Assembly: GCA_003614735.1 (NCBI GenBank)
Contig: KZ992445.1
Span: 1-59,424, forward strand
Source: Thamnocephalis sphaerospora
Taxonomy: Eukaryota > Zoopagomycota > Zoopagomycetes > Zoopagales > Sigmoideomycetaceae
DNA length: 59,424 nt
Direction: 5' to 3'
Shown: in pieces, positions 12,401-23,474 of the stretch
How the letters are laid out: the number at the start of each line of letters is the position of its first letter
How positions within the stretch are numbered: position 1 is the stretch's first letter
Position numbers and translations under genes: made by a program
The notes under the pieces: generated by a model
The model's input: the letters and a program-made list of their open reading frames with translations, nothing else
What the model was told of the DNA's origin: nothing
The model's database searches: none

Positions 12401-13798
12401 GACATCGACTGCCGCAATGTCTGTCTGTATGACTCGGAGAATCTCAAGTGGTACGCTCTCGGCAAGGGCGTCGACACGCCCGTGACGGCTATCGCTGCCA
12501 ACAAAAAAGATCTTGTCGCTGCTGGCGAGCGGGTGGCGGCATTCAACGAGGATAAGGGCAGCTGGACGCTGTTGGGCGACGAAAAGGCGCTGCCTGGACC
12601 GGCCACTGCCGTAACGCTGGATGGCTCCATTGAGCGGGTGTTTGTGGCTGGCCGTGCACGTGCCGACAACGCCACCTACCTCATGCGCTGGGACGGTGAG
12701 GAGTATGAGCCGTTTGGCAAGGAGCTGGCGGCCAACAGCACTGTGCGCCAGCTTTCGATGGTTCCGCTGTCGGAAACCATGTCGGACAGCAACATGCTGA
12801 CACCCAAGTTTGCTCTGCTGGTGGTGGGCGCACTGAGCGTCAATGGTCTTGGTCAGCTGGATGCCGCGCTTTACGATGGCGCGGTGTGGCGCGCGTACAT
12901 GCATGCGTCACTGGGCAACGCGCGAGGCGATCTGCGCGGACTATTCTTCCAGATCCCGCCCGTCCCTACTGGCCCCAAGTGGATGCCCGTTCCACTCGTC
13001 ATCCTGATTGCAGCCGCAGTGGCGCTGGGCCTCATCTTCATTATCGTGCTGATCGCCCTGCTTGTCATCTATATTCGTCGTCGTCGCGCGGCCGCCAAGT
13101 CCTCTGCCGAAACCGATCTGAACCGCATGTCAGCTCAACGCGAAATGGCACTTTCGTCCCTGGGAGGGGCTGGTCTTGCTGGTACCGGCACCTCGGCAGT
13201 GCTGGTGCAGCCGTCGTCGCTGCCGCCGCAGGAGGCGACATCGCACGCAGACGATCAAATTGTCGAGTATGGATCCACCCAGCCGATCGGTCACCCCGCC
13301 GACATCACCGGTGACATCTCGTTTGCCGGTACGGGCGACATGGTAGCCAGCACGCCACAGCACGGCCGTTCGCTGGTCGATCTGACTGGCACCCCACCGC
13401 CGGCGCACGCGGACATCGCAGACCTGTCGATGCCCATTTCGTTTGCTGGCGAAGAAGCGTTGGTGCCACCAGATATGGCCGACGCGTTGACGACAGGCGC
13501 ACTGACGGCCGGTGCGCTGACGGCCGGCGCCATGGCGGCTGATGGCGCGCTTATTGACGATCCTTTCGACACGGCCAACTACATTGTCGTGTACGCGCGG
13601 TATCCGTTCAGCGCCACCGAGCCAGGCGAGCTCGAGTTCCGCTCTGGCGATAAGGTCTATGTGCTGGACAACAGCGACGACGTCTGGTGGATGGGCATGG
13701 TGGACAATGGACCGGGCGTGCCGCCATCGCAGGGCGTGTTCCCGGCCAGCTACGTGTCCGAGTCACCGCCCGACCCGTCGCCCTGGAACTTTTTCTAG
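9427..13798 (+). CDS. RAX2: RAX2-like cortical membrane protein with a C-terminal SH3 domain
   Basis: Exons 9427-10708 and 10815-13798 give 1421 residues; the intron has ACTAAC 24-30 nt before the acceptor. I chose ATG 9427 because it puts a signal sequence at residues about 20-41 (LLTVVFAAIILGVG...MVAAQ); in-frame ATG 9262 would add 55 residues. The large lumenal/extracellular part repeats beta-propeller-like blades of the form FVAGRFASLGSL..NNIARYD and LLVGGEFT, as in fungal Rax2. A transmembrane helix lies at about 1150-1175, followed by RRRR. The tail contains a short LTAGA repeat and a clear SH3 domain at about 1350-1412 (ARYPFSATEPGELEF, WWMGMV, GVFPASYV). Rax2 is a bud-site/polarity landmark in yeasts. 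The SH3 fusion suggests direct recruitment of proline-rich polarity proteins, which is inference. Confidence 0.85.
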
Positions 13799-14469
13799 CT
13801 GACTGTGCACGCGCCGGCTGTTTGAGCGTGTCGTCCCCGCATCTGTGCCACTAGCTATTTCCTGTCTCCTTTTCCGGCTGCATTGTGCATTTGGTGCCTG
13901 TCCATACCAACACCGACGCTCTCCCTTGCCATGCTGCGCGCTACGGCGCATCACTTTGTTGGCCGCTTTCCTCGTCTCTCACTCTTTCGTTGACTTATTC
14001 CTCTGGTCTCGCCAATACAGTGCATGCAATCCGTGCCGCCTAAATACCCACCCGCCGTTTCTTCCTTCTTTGCCTGCTGCTGAAGTGCGCAGCTACATCC
14101 TGCCGTGGTAGATGAGTGTAGTACACAGTAAACCGTCTGGCTTCGTTTCTCTTGCAGTCTCGCACCACCTGCCAAGTCACATTGGCATGCACATGTGCAA
14201 CGTTGATCCGAGCCACTGCATCGCATCCACCACGCACATGTTTCCATTTGTGTTTGCTCGCTTGCACAGCAAAGTTAGAGGAGTGCAAACGACGGCAGAT
14301 GGCACCGTGTAAGCAATTTAATGAACGCACAGACAGACAGAGCGTGTCTGCCATCGCTTGCCAAAGCCAGCGACACCTGCGGATGGCTGAGCATTCATAG
14401 TACCGCAGCGAAGGGAGATGGCAGCACGGGCGGCTATGGTAAACCAGGCGACCGTGCAGACGCAGCGCC
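13799..14469. other. Convergent 3' space between RAX2-like and RPP2
   Basis: 671 bases between converging gene ends. I see no coding exon; it should hold both 3' UTRs. Confidence 0.5.
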
Positions 14470-15017
14470 TTAGTCGAACAGACCGAAGCCCATGTCCTGT
14501 AGAACAGCAGCAGCAGCAGCAGCAGCAGCCAAATAAGTACATCGTTAGCAACACAACACCATAAGTACTCCGCCAGCCTTTGGTAGCACCACCACTGTCG
14601 GTAGTCGCGTCGCTTCTGTCTGCCGCAAACCACAACAGCATGGCACAGCCAGAAGCGCGGCCCAGCAAAAGTGACGTGCTTTCCTCCTACGCCGCCAGCC
14701 CCAACACGACTACTTACGTCATCCGACTCCTCCTTCTCCTCCTCCTTGGTCTCCTCGACGGCGGCAGCACCGCCAGCAGCAGCAGCACCGGCACCAGCAG
14801 CCGGGGCGGCGCCACCAGCCGGCACGGAAGCCAGCTTGGACTGACCCTCAGCGATCAGCTCGTTGACGTCCTTGCCGCTCAGCTCCTTGATGACGGCATC
14901 GACACGCTCGGAGTCGACGTTAACGCCAGCAGAGGTCAGCAGGGCGGTGACGGCCTTGGCGTCCGGGGCGTTGTTGCCACCGAGGGTGAGGAGCAGGTAA
15001 GCAGCGAGGTAACGCAT
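14470..15017 (-). CDS. RPP2: 60S acidic ribosomal stalk protein P2
   Basis: Exons 15017-14718 and 14496-14470 give 108 residues, the normal family length. The start [15 protein letters not shown], then [19 protein letters not shown], an Ala/Gly hinge, and the acidic tail [13 protein letters not shown] are diagnostic of P2. The last eight residues, which bind elongation factors and the GTPase centre, sit alone on the second exon. The 221-nt intron is the longest placed with confidence here and has a CAG/CTG microsatellite close to its acceptor. Confidence 0.97.
14505..14529. repeat. (CAG)n microsatellite inside the RPP2 intron
   Basis: About eight CAG units lie 9 nt from the RPP2 acceptor. 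On the transcribed strand they form a CTG tract in place of a usual polypyrimidine tract. Confidence 0.85.
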
Positions 15018-15717
15018 TTTGATATAGTCTGCGCAACAAGGAATTCGTCAGTCACTGCGGCACTAGTCTCCCCAGTATGCGCACACCAAACTGCCACCAC
15101 TGCACTGGCCGTCGTAGCGCCGCCAAAAGTAATGCTCTTGACCGCTGGCGCACTATGGCCCACCAACACCTGCTCGCCCGTCAGGGTCGCGTAGGCATTG
15201 CCAGCAACTCGCATCAACTGCGCCACGCGTAGATATCCATTCATTGGCGTGCTCATCTATCCATCCATCCGCCAATGTATGCATCTGTCTGTGTCTAGCC
15301 GCTGGTGTATGCGCTAGGCAAGTGCCAACATCCGCTCGCTCATCCATCCATCCGCCCATCCATCCATCCATCCATCCATTGTCAAAACCTACCTGACGAT
15401 CAATGGACCGTGTGTCGTAAAGTTCTTTGAACTCGACAAGGACGCGAGGTACAATACGCTCAAGCACGATCTCCGTGGATGTGGAGGGTCGGACGCGATA
15501 AGTGCGAAGAGAGGAGGTAGACCGCAGGCGGCGCTAGCGCCGTCGGTCATCGCTGGTGTAGGACGCCACAGCCTCAACTGCCAGTTTTAAGATACACTTT
15601 AGAAACATCGTCACAGCCACAATGATCCACACAAACACGTCTGTCGAGCATTTCCAGAGCAGATGCTGCGGACAGCGAGAATGGCGGCGAGCAGAGGGGA
15701 GAAAAGCAGCATGACCA
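15018..15717. other. Space between SPT2 and RPP2, with a possible unassigned minus-strand exon
   Basis: 700 bases with no recognisable family. On the minus strand, roughly 15530 to 15386, a frame encodes VLERIVPRVLVEFKELYDT and ends at CAG|GTAGGT, a strong donor. No start codon or following exon could be fixed. The antisense frame in the same codon register is also open (KFFELDKDARYNTL), so even the strand is uncertain. It could belong to an RPP2 5' leader or to a tiny gene. CATC repeats follow. Confidence 0.3.
15341..15380. repeat. CATC/ATCC tetranucleotide microsatellite
   Basis: Tandem CATC units, interrupted once. A shorter copy lies at about 15254-15270 and a similar tract at 47205-47246. 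Confidence 0.85.
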
Positions 15718-17481
15718 CTATCCACGCCCGCTCTGGCGTGCTCTTCGCCGCGCTGCTGCGCGTTCCAGCTCCTGCCGCTCCAGTTCTGCCTCGCGCTCGT
15801 CCTCTTCGCGTGCGATTCTGGTACTGTGATGCACAAGTGCATTAGCAAGGAGGGAGCTAACGGATGGTCGCCGACAGACCTCCAAGCACATACCTGCGTA
15901 GCTCTTCGCGGTTGATGTCGCGCGTCGATGCTTCCATGTCATCCAAATCCGAGTCTTCGTCCGCGTATCTATAGCCAAGTGTCAGCATGCGTCGCATATC
16001 ACCATAGTTGCTTATTCGTAGCGCCGTGACGCACCGCCTGCGGTCATATCCAAAGATACTACGAATGGCACTCGAATAGTTGTCCTCGTGGTAGCCATCG
16101 TCTTCGTCTTCGTCGTCATACTCATCCTCATCCATATCATAGTCATTGTGTCGGTACCGGTCTCGGCCGGTGTCCACTAGTCGATGGGAGCGTACTGCCG
16201 GTGAGGACAGCTTTGACCGAGAATCAGCGCGGCGCGCAGCCTGCGTGGTAGCGTCAAGACGCTCGTTCGAGCGACCAGCGCGCGATCCAGCATCACTACC
16301 ACTACCATTGCGGTAGGCACCCGAGCCTGTTGGCCCGCGTCCTGACGTCACCGCACTGCCTGTTGGCCGCGATGCTGCTGCTGTAGGTGTGCGGGCGGTG
16401 GTGGCAGTCGGGCGTCTGTTGCTATGCGTGCTATCATCCATAGGAACACGCGGCGCCCAGGGTGATGGTCGCGAACGAGTAGGCGCACTTGCAGACGAAC
16501 TAGTGCGCGGTGCCGTTGGACGGGCTGGCCGCCGTGCTGGTGCTGCGTTTTGGCCCGGTGCATTCTGCCGTCCTTTTGCGTAACTTTGCTCTTCATCTGC
16601 GTCCTGCATGCCAAACAAATCCAGCATCTTATCGCCGTGGTTGTGCTTGATCCGCTTCAGCTCGCGCTGTTGCTGATTTTCGCGTTCCAGATACAGGTCT
16701 TCGATGGTGGTACGGTCACGCCGATGCTGATCCAGTGCAATCAAGTCTCCGTGATTATTCGCCTGGCTAGGATCTGTAACCACGCGCACCTCATAGTCGC
16801 GCAAAACTGCCGAGCGACTGTCAGCATGTGTGCAGACAATAAACAGGCAGTGCAGGCCTACCTTTTTTATGCTCTCGGCCACGCGTTACATCTCGCTGGA
16901 ACCCATTGACGGCCAGCGTGGAGGAACCGCGTGACGATTCGCCAAAGTCATCGCTGGTGTCTCTCGCCCCCTTGCCGGTGCGCCGTCGCCCGCCACCACC
17001 ACCACCGCCGCCGCCGCCTCGGCGACGCCCTCCAGTATCGTCCTCGCCAGATGTGCCTAGCCAGTGCTTTGCATTGACACGACCAGTCTGATTCATACGC
17101 GCGCGACGCTTTTGCTCTGCTTCGGCTGCCCGCTGGCGCTCCTCTGCCTCTGCCTTGCGGCGCATCTCCTCGCGACGACGTTGCTGCTTGCGCTCTGACT
17201 GCTCCTGCTGGAGTCGCAGCTTTTCCAAATGACAACGCATCCGTTCCTCGCGCTCCTCGCGGTCGCGACGTTCCCGCGCCACTTCCTGCTTCCGCGCCTC
17301 CACATCAGCGATACGCCGCTCGCGCTGGCGCTGCGCCAGCTTATCCGACATTTCGCGTGTGACCGCGTCGGCCAGCTGCATCAGCTCTTTATACTGGTGT
17401 CGACCGCCGACAAACAGATACGTCAGCTGCTGAACTTGTCTCATGCGCCGACAAGCCGTGTTCACCTACCTCGCTGCTCAT
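15718..17481 (-). CDS. SPT2: SPT2-domain chromatin protein (histone H3-H4 binding)
   Basis: Five exons (17481-17470, 17393-16862, 16806-16035, 15968-15894, 15823-15718) close to 498 residues. The first exon codes only MSSE, then YKELMQLADAV as in fungal Spt2 N-termini. A long charged coiled coil rich in Arg/Glu follows, then a glycine tract, then a Ser/Thr/Ala/Pro-rich region. The C-terminus has the SPT2 signature: an acidic run, SAIRSIFGYDRRR, ADEDSDLDDMEAS and DINREELR, ending in a basic helix. Spt2 binds H3-H4 during transcription. The diagnostic C-terminal motif is split by introns 3 and 4 and reads through only when both are removed, which supports the model. Confidence 0.9.
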
Positions 17482-18768
17482 CTTGTCGTCTCTGTTGTGC
17501 GATCTAGGTGCCAACAGCCGCCAGACCACCGTAACACGGGTGCTGGGATGCGTACGTGGTTTGTTGCCCTCTAGTTGAATGTGCAGCGAATTCAGCGTCA
17601 GTCACCTACGCCAACAGACTAGCGCAGTGTAGAGCGGAGGGCGATTAAGCACTGTGATGGAAGGCTGAGCCAGCCGCGGTGTAGCGAGTGATGAGACAGG
17701 TGGAGAGAGAATGTGTGTATGTGCCGGTGTGTGTGTGTGGAAAGTATCAGTCGACTAGTTTCGCTGCCAACTCGTTGATTGTGACCTTTACTTAATGGTA
17801 ATGTTGTGTGTCAAACAAGGAAATGACGCAGCACGCAGCAATTCCAGACCAAAGATCTACGGCATCTTGCTGTCAAAGTAGCCTACCTGCATCTGCTGTT
17901 AGCATGCCAGCACCATTCGGCCAGAGAACGTGTCAGGAACAGGCGCATCAATTATCATCGGTCTACTCAAGTTAAACACGGCAGCTATGACCACGCTCAA
18001 GCACATTGCCCCACGCTAACCAGCTCGAACGGGACCAGTCAATGTCGATGATAGACGCATATCTGATGATGGCACGCGCCATTTCCCGGTCTGACCTGGC
18101 GCCATGCCACAACCGCTAGTGCTGCTCGCTCCACTACTGCAGTTGCCTGGAGGTGGAGCGTAAACACGTCACGCTTGGTTTCTGCACAGCAACCATCCAG
18201 TGTCACGACATCTATGCTGCAAAGACGCTGGGGAGATGGGGAACCAGTAGAAATCAGCTGACAACTCGGATCCCACCAGTATGGCCGCCACCGCTCCGCT
18301 TAGCTAGATTGCGCTATATCCTTTGGAGCTCACGGCGATACGTGGGAATCCATCTGAGCTGGAAACGATGGCCACGCGCCCCTCCCGAGCATCCACAGGA
18401 AGCTATAAATCCGCGGCATACGCGGGATATTTCGGCGTGGCCATTCCACACCTGTGCCGCTTACCCCTCTACGCCACGTCAGCACCACCTGCTGCCTCCT
18501 ACATTTCTCGCCACACTGTCATCTCATCACCGCCTCCTCTGTCAGCACCAACATCGCTTGTTTTTAGCCGTTGGTCCTGCCCTGTTTGCATATGTTACTC
18601 TGCTTTCTCCGTCTCAACCGCCCATTCCGTCGCTCCTTTACGCGTCGCCGCCACTCGTCGGCTGCTGCTTCGTTACATAGCAACGCTAGCCAGACCACCC
18701 TTACTCCGTCCGTGAGTCCGTCGTACCTTCCGCATCCAGGAAAGCACGCAGGCAAGCGCACCCTTACC
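17482..18768. other. Divergent promoter space of SPT2 and bleomycin hydrolase
   Basis: 1.29 kb without a supported gene. CTATAAATC at about 18405 is a TATA-like element about 360 bases before the bleomycin hydrolase ATG. Pyrimidine-rich sequence fills about 18460-18740. An open frame continues upstream from the hydrolase but lacks an ATG in the right place. Confidence 0.45.
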
Positions 18769-20231
18769 ATGACCGCCTTTGACTCGACTGAAACCGCGGC
18801 CGGAGCTGCTGTCACGTCGGACCAGCTGGCACAGTACACACGCAACTTCAACCATGAGCCTAAAAACCGGTTGGCGCTCAATGCCGTGTCCCGCGGGCGC
18901 ATCCCTGAGGTTATCCTCAACCGTGACATTAGCCAGCGTGTCAACCACCAGTTCTCGGAGAAGCTCGAGGTGGAGGGCAAGGCCACCAACCAAAAGTCCA
19001 GCGGCCGCTGCTGGCTTTTTGCCGGCCTTAATGTGATGCGTCTGCACACGATGAGCAAGCACAAGATTGACGACATGGAGCTGTCGCAGGGCTATCTCTT
19101 CTTCTACGACAAGATTGAAAAGGCCAACTGGTTTTTGGAGAACATGATTGAGCTGGCCGACCGTGATCTCGAGGACCGCACCGTGCAGTTTCTGCTCAAG
19201 GACCCGGTGCAGGACGGCGGCCAATGGGACATGTTTGTCAGCCTGGTCGAAAAGTATGGCGTGGTGCCCAAGGACGTCTATCCCGAGACGCTGCAGACCA
19301 GCAACACGGCGCAGGTGCGCACGCTGATCACCACCAAGCTGCGCCAGTTTGCCGGCGAGATCCGCAGCTTGAGCCAGGAGGGCAAGTCGTGCGCAGAGAT
19401 TCGCAAGGCCAAGGTGCACATGCTGGACGAGGTCTATCGCGTGATGTGCATCGCGTGCGGCGAGCCACCTAAGCGCTTTTCGTGGAGCTTCCGCGACAAG
19501 GACAAAAAGTTCCACGAGTTTAGCGACCTGACGCCGCATAGCTTCTACAAGGAGCACGTTGCTTACAACGTCACTGAAACAGTCTCGCTCATTCACGATC
19601 CGCGTAACCCGTACTACAAGCTCTACACGGTTGCCTATCTGGGTAACATCAAGGGCGGCCACCCCATTCGCTATATCAACCTGCCGGTCGAGGAGATCAA
19701 GGCGCTTGGCGTCAAAACCATTCAGAGCGGCAAGCCAATTTGGTTTGGCTGCGATGTGGGCAAGCACTTTGCTCGACAGATTGGTGTGCTGGAGCTGAAT
19801 GCGCTCGACTGGGATCTTGGCTTTGGCGTGCAGTTTAATCAGGACAAGGCCGACCGCTTGCGCTACGGCGAGAGCTCCATGACGCATGCCATGATGTTTA
19901 CGGGCGTCCACCTGGATGCGGCCGGCAAACCGGTGCGCTGGCGCGTGGAGAACTCGTGGGGCGAAGACAGCGGCAGCAAGGGTTTCCTCAGCATGTCGGA
20001 CAGCTGGTTCTCCGAGTTTACCTACCAGGCAAGTGCAGCGTTGTATTGTTTCATTGCTGGCGTACCTGCTGACATTTGCCCTGTATCTCTCTCTTCCTCC
20101 CTCCCTCCCCCCGCTTGTCTCGCGGTTAGATTGTGCTGGAGAAGTCTGACGTGCCGGAAAAGATCCTAAAGGTGCTTGAGGAGGCGCCTGTGGTACTGCC
20201 GCCCTGGGACCCGATGGGCAGTCTGGCGTAG
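18769..20231 (+). CDS. BLH1: Bleomycin hydrolase, C1B cysteine aminopeptidase
   Basis: Exons 18769-20028 and 20130-20231 give 453 residues, the usual family length. Papain-fold catalytic residues are Cys81 (QKSSGRCWLFAGLN), His373 (MTHAMMFTGV) and Asn395 (WRVENSWGE). The C-terminal arm ends PWDPMGSLA, matching the self-inserting tail that makes these hexamers aminopeptidases. It is a cytosolic aminopeptidase with homocysteine-thiolactonase and bleomycin-inactivating activity in relatives. Start at MTAFDSTET is the first ATG compatible with family length. The intron is GC-AG (CAG|gcaagt ... ttag); using the nearby GT shifts the frame into a stop. Confidence 0.95.
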
Positions 20232-23200
20232 ACCCGCACGCGCGTGCGCGCGCTGCCCAGCCTCCGGCATGCCTGTGTATGCCCTTGCACGTCACGCTGC
20301 CTCCCTGTACCTCATCGTCGTGCGGCGGCAACTGTGTCCACACACGTACATAAACACGCTTTACACGCATGGATTGGCGAAGGCCAAGGAAAGGGCGCCG
20401 TGGCAGTGGCATGATGCATACGCTCACAATGGCTTTGCAATGTGCACCACTATTTGCTGTTGCAGCATGTGACAGCAAACCTACCTGGTTTGAGCAAATG
20501 TGTGGTTCGGCCGATACGCTACCGCGCAGTGTAACACCTGTATGCGCGCGGTCACTGGTGTCCGTTGGCGCCGGCTTACTTGCGCAGGCCACGCATGGTG
20601 CATATTCCGACCGTACCGCGGTCGCAACACTGCTTCAACTTGTATCGTAAACGCCGGTGCGTTTTGTCTTAATCTGGCGAGACGGTTAGAGGTTGGCGTG
20701 TTAATGCGCCACCATCCTCCTTTGGATGCCGCCGCCTCCTGTCTCCCAGATGAGCGTGCCAGCGCTTTTCCCGTCGTTTCTCGCGCTGTCCATCGTGACA
20801 GTGGCCTTTCTCTTTACGGTTGCACGCGGGTGTGTGCCATCATATCGCTCCCCTCTGCACTATTTTTGCTGCCGCGACCACCGGCATAAGCGTCTGTCCG
20901 GCAGCCTCTTCCCATTGCCAACTCGACCGGTGCATTCAAGCATTCACGCGCACATACGTACGCATACACGCGCATACGTCGCCCCTATTCCCAATTCTTT
21001 CTCTTGTCAACGCCACCGCCACTGCTAAAGGTCTGCTTACCTTTGCCACTGGCAGTCTTGACCCAAGTTATTTGCCCACGCCGAAACTGCGTGGCACCTA
21101 TCATTCTGCCCACCCAACCGTAGCCAGCCTCAAGCTGTGCTGCTGCGCCAGCTTCTCTTGCATAGGCGCGGCCGATCCTCGCTCATTGCCTGCTGTGCTG
21201 CTACAGCGAGAGCAGCACGTCTCTGGATATTCGTGCTCAAAATGGATCTCTTGCGTAAAAAAGGCAAGTCTGTTAACGTCTGTATGCGGTTTGCTGGCCG
21301 CTTGGATATATTGAAGGGCTACGTGGCGCACAGTAGCGCTGCTTTAAACTCCGTTCGGCTGTACTGAGTCCGCTCGGTGTGTGTGCCGTGTTGGCGCCAC
21401 ATGTGTCTCTGATACGCTGGCCAGCAGGGCGGATGGCGTCAACGCAAGGCGTGATGCGCATGGCGACGACGTTCTGACGACGAGCCACGCCGCGTCCTGT
21501 CAACACCGCATGGCGGTCATGACAAGTCTGCGTGATTGGTGGTAATCCACTTATTTGACGCTTGTTCTATTGTTTGATCTGTCTTTTGGCCGAGAAAAGA
21601 TGGACAGCCTATGACGGCACCTGTGCGGCCGGGGCATGGATCGGATCCCCTCGTATTCGAACAGGCTCCGGCATGAACCAGTCGTCTTGGCATACCGCAG
21701 CGGTGGTTGTCGTGAGGCCAGGTCAGCTGTTCTTCTGTGCGCCAGAGCCACAGCGCGATGTGTTCCTCGCCTGTCGTGCCGTGTGGCCATGCACCGTAGC
21801 AGCTTTGTTCGCCGGCTCCCTAGGCCAGGCGATCGGCTGTATCGCTGAGTCTATGGCGTGGGTAGATGTGCTCTGGCCTACATGCAGTCCAGTATGCACA
21901 TGTACATGCATGTGGCCTCCTCTCGCGTTTGCTTTCACTCGCGGTCGTCCTTGACTGGTTATCGTTGCTAGGGTGGCCGTCACGGTGCCACATCCTCTGC
22001 AATCACCTTGGTTTACACGCTAAAAAATGGCGAGCAGGCGGGTGAGCAGGTGCAGACTGCATGGCGACCGCGGCATGCTCTTTTCCAGGGGCGGCGGCGC
22101 ACTTGCCTCTTCCCACTCTTGCCGCCGCGTCTGTGCCCAGATGCACTCTCTTGCCTCGAAGCTAATGTGGCCAATGTCTTTGGAAGGACATGGATGCACA
22201 TCGGCTGGTGGTTGCAGATGGCGGCGCACAAGTGCAGCTACTTGGCCAGGCACTCGTACATATGCTGTCAGAGGAGGGTGCAACACCGTATGTCAGCCTT
22301 GGGTCGTCGTCGGCCGCATGCGCCTATCGGCGGTCAGCTGCGATGGCGGACCGGCGCGCATCGGCAGGCGAACGCGACCAACTATGCAATGGAGGCGTCC
22401 ATACACGTACGCGCACACGTGCATATATGCACTCTAGTGGGCCGGCGTGCGTGGATGGACGCGCGTGCGAACGCACTTGCCGCGTGCTACGATAGGCCAG
22501 GCCGCCCACAACGTTCAGTGTGTCGGTCATGACATATTGTCATACCACTGTCACCACCATGGCTGCCGCTGCTGCGGCCACTGCCGCACAGTCTTCTCAA
22601 GCACATGCAGACGCTGTGTGGCCAGCGCATAATCTATCCACGCCGGCGGACATTGGAGACTCTTGCTTCACGCATGGCGCACATTTGATTCGGCTACCTT
22701 GTCGCGTCCACCGTCGTCGCTGCTTCTACCGCCCGTTTCTTTGTTCTCACTGTGCGCCGCCTCCATCACCCGTCACATCGTCATTTCTGCCTGGCTTTCC
22801 CGCCCCTCCGTTCATCATCCAGCTGCTTGATTAGCGTTCTATTCGCATGTGTGCGTCTTTTCTTTCTGGCACTTGCTCTATTACTGTCTACGCCCACTTT
22901 GCTCCTCTTTATTGCGCTCTGGCTTGCTTCTTTTCTACGGAAAGCTGTATACTTTCTTTATTCTGCACTGTCTCTGGTGTGCACTGCCAGTCCTGTCGGC
23001 GCGGCCTTGCATCAATCGTTTCGTCTGCTCCCTGGCCAACGGTGCTGCTTGCTTTGGCCAGTGTATGCGGCTGTGGCGGCAATAACGCGTTGCGCCGTTC
23101 AGTCTACGCTTTCGCTTGTACCGCATACTTGCCGCGGCGCTCGCTACGCTCTACTCTAGCTTGTTTGACGTTTCTCCGCCTATCAGCCTATCATCTAATA

Positions 23201-23474
23201 CGGCTTGGTTACTAACGCTCCTTCCGCTGGCGACAACTGTGCTCCTTGCTGGGTCAACTGCCCCTCAGGTCGACGACCCACTCCGGCTGGCGCCGGTACT
23301 AAGCCACTGCCACAACTGCCGCCGCAACCACCACCACTACAGCCACTGCCAGCGGTCAGCACGAGCGGTAAAAAACAAACGTAAGCACACATATGCACGT
23401 GGACGCTACAATGAGTCATATGCGACTGTGCTGCTGCTACTGCTGCTGCTTACTGACGCCGCGCTGTGCTCAGA
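20232..23474. other. 3.2-kb region with no recognisable gene
   Basis: The longest gene-poor stretch. Open frames on both strands are Cys/Arg/Leu-rich, cut by stops, and show no domain or conserved motif. The right end (about 22700-23100) is pyrimidine-rich, consistent with the promoter and leader of the following gene. A non-coding or fast-evolving transcript cannot be excluded. Confidence 0.45.

Noticed and set aside
15341-15380. CATC tandem units as a possible CRISPR-like or satellite array
   Set aside because: Simple tetranucleotide microsatellite without spacers.
18571-18768. 66-residue N-terminal extension of bleomycin hydrolase
   Set aside because: Begins at a non-ATG codon; the ATG at 18769 gives normal family length and position of Cys81.
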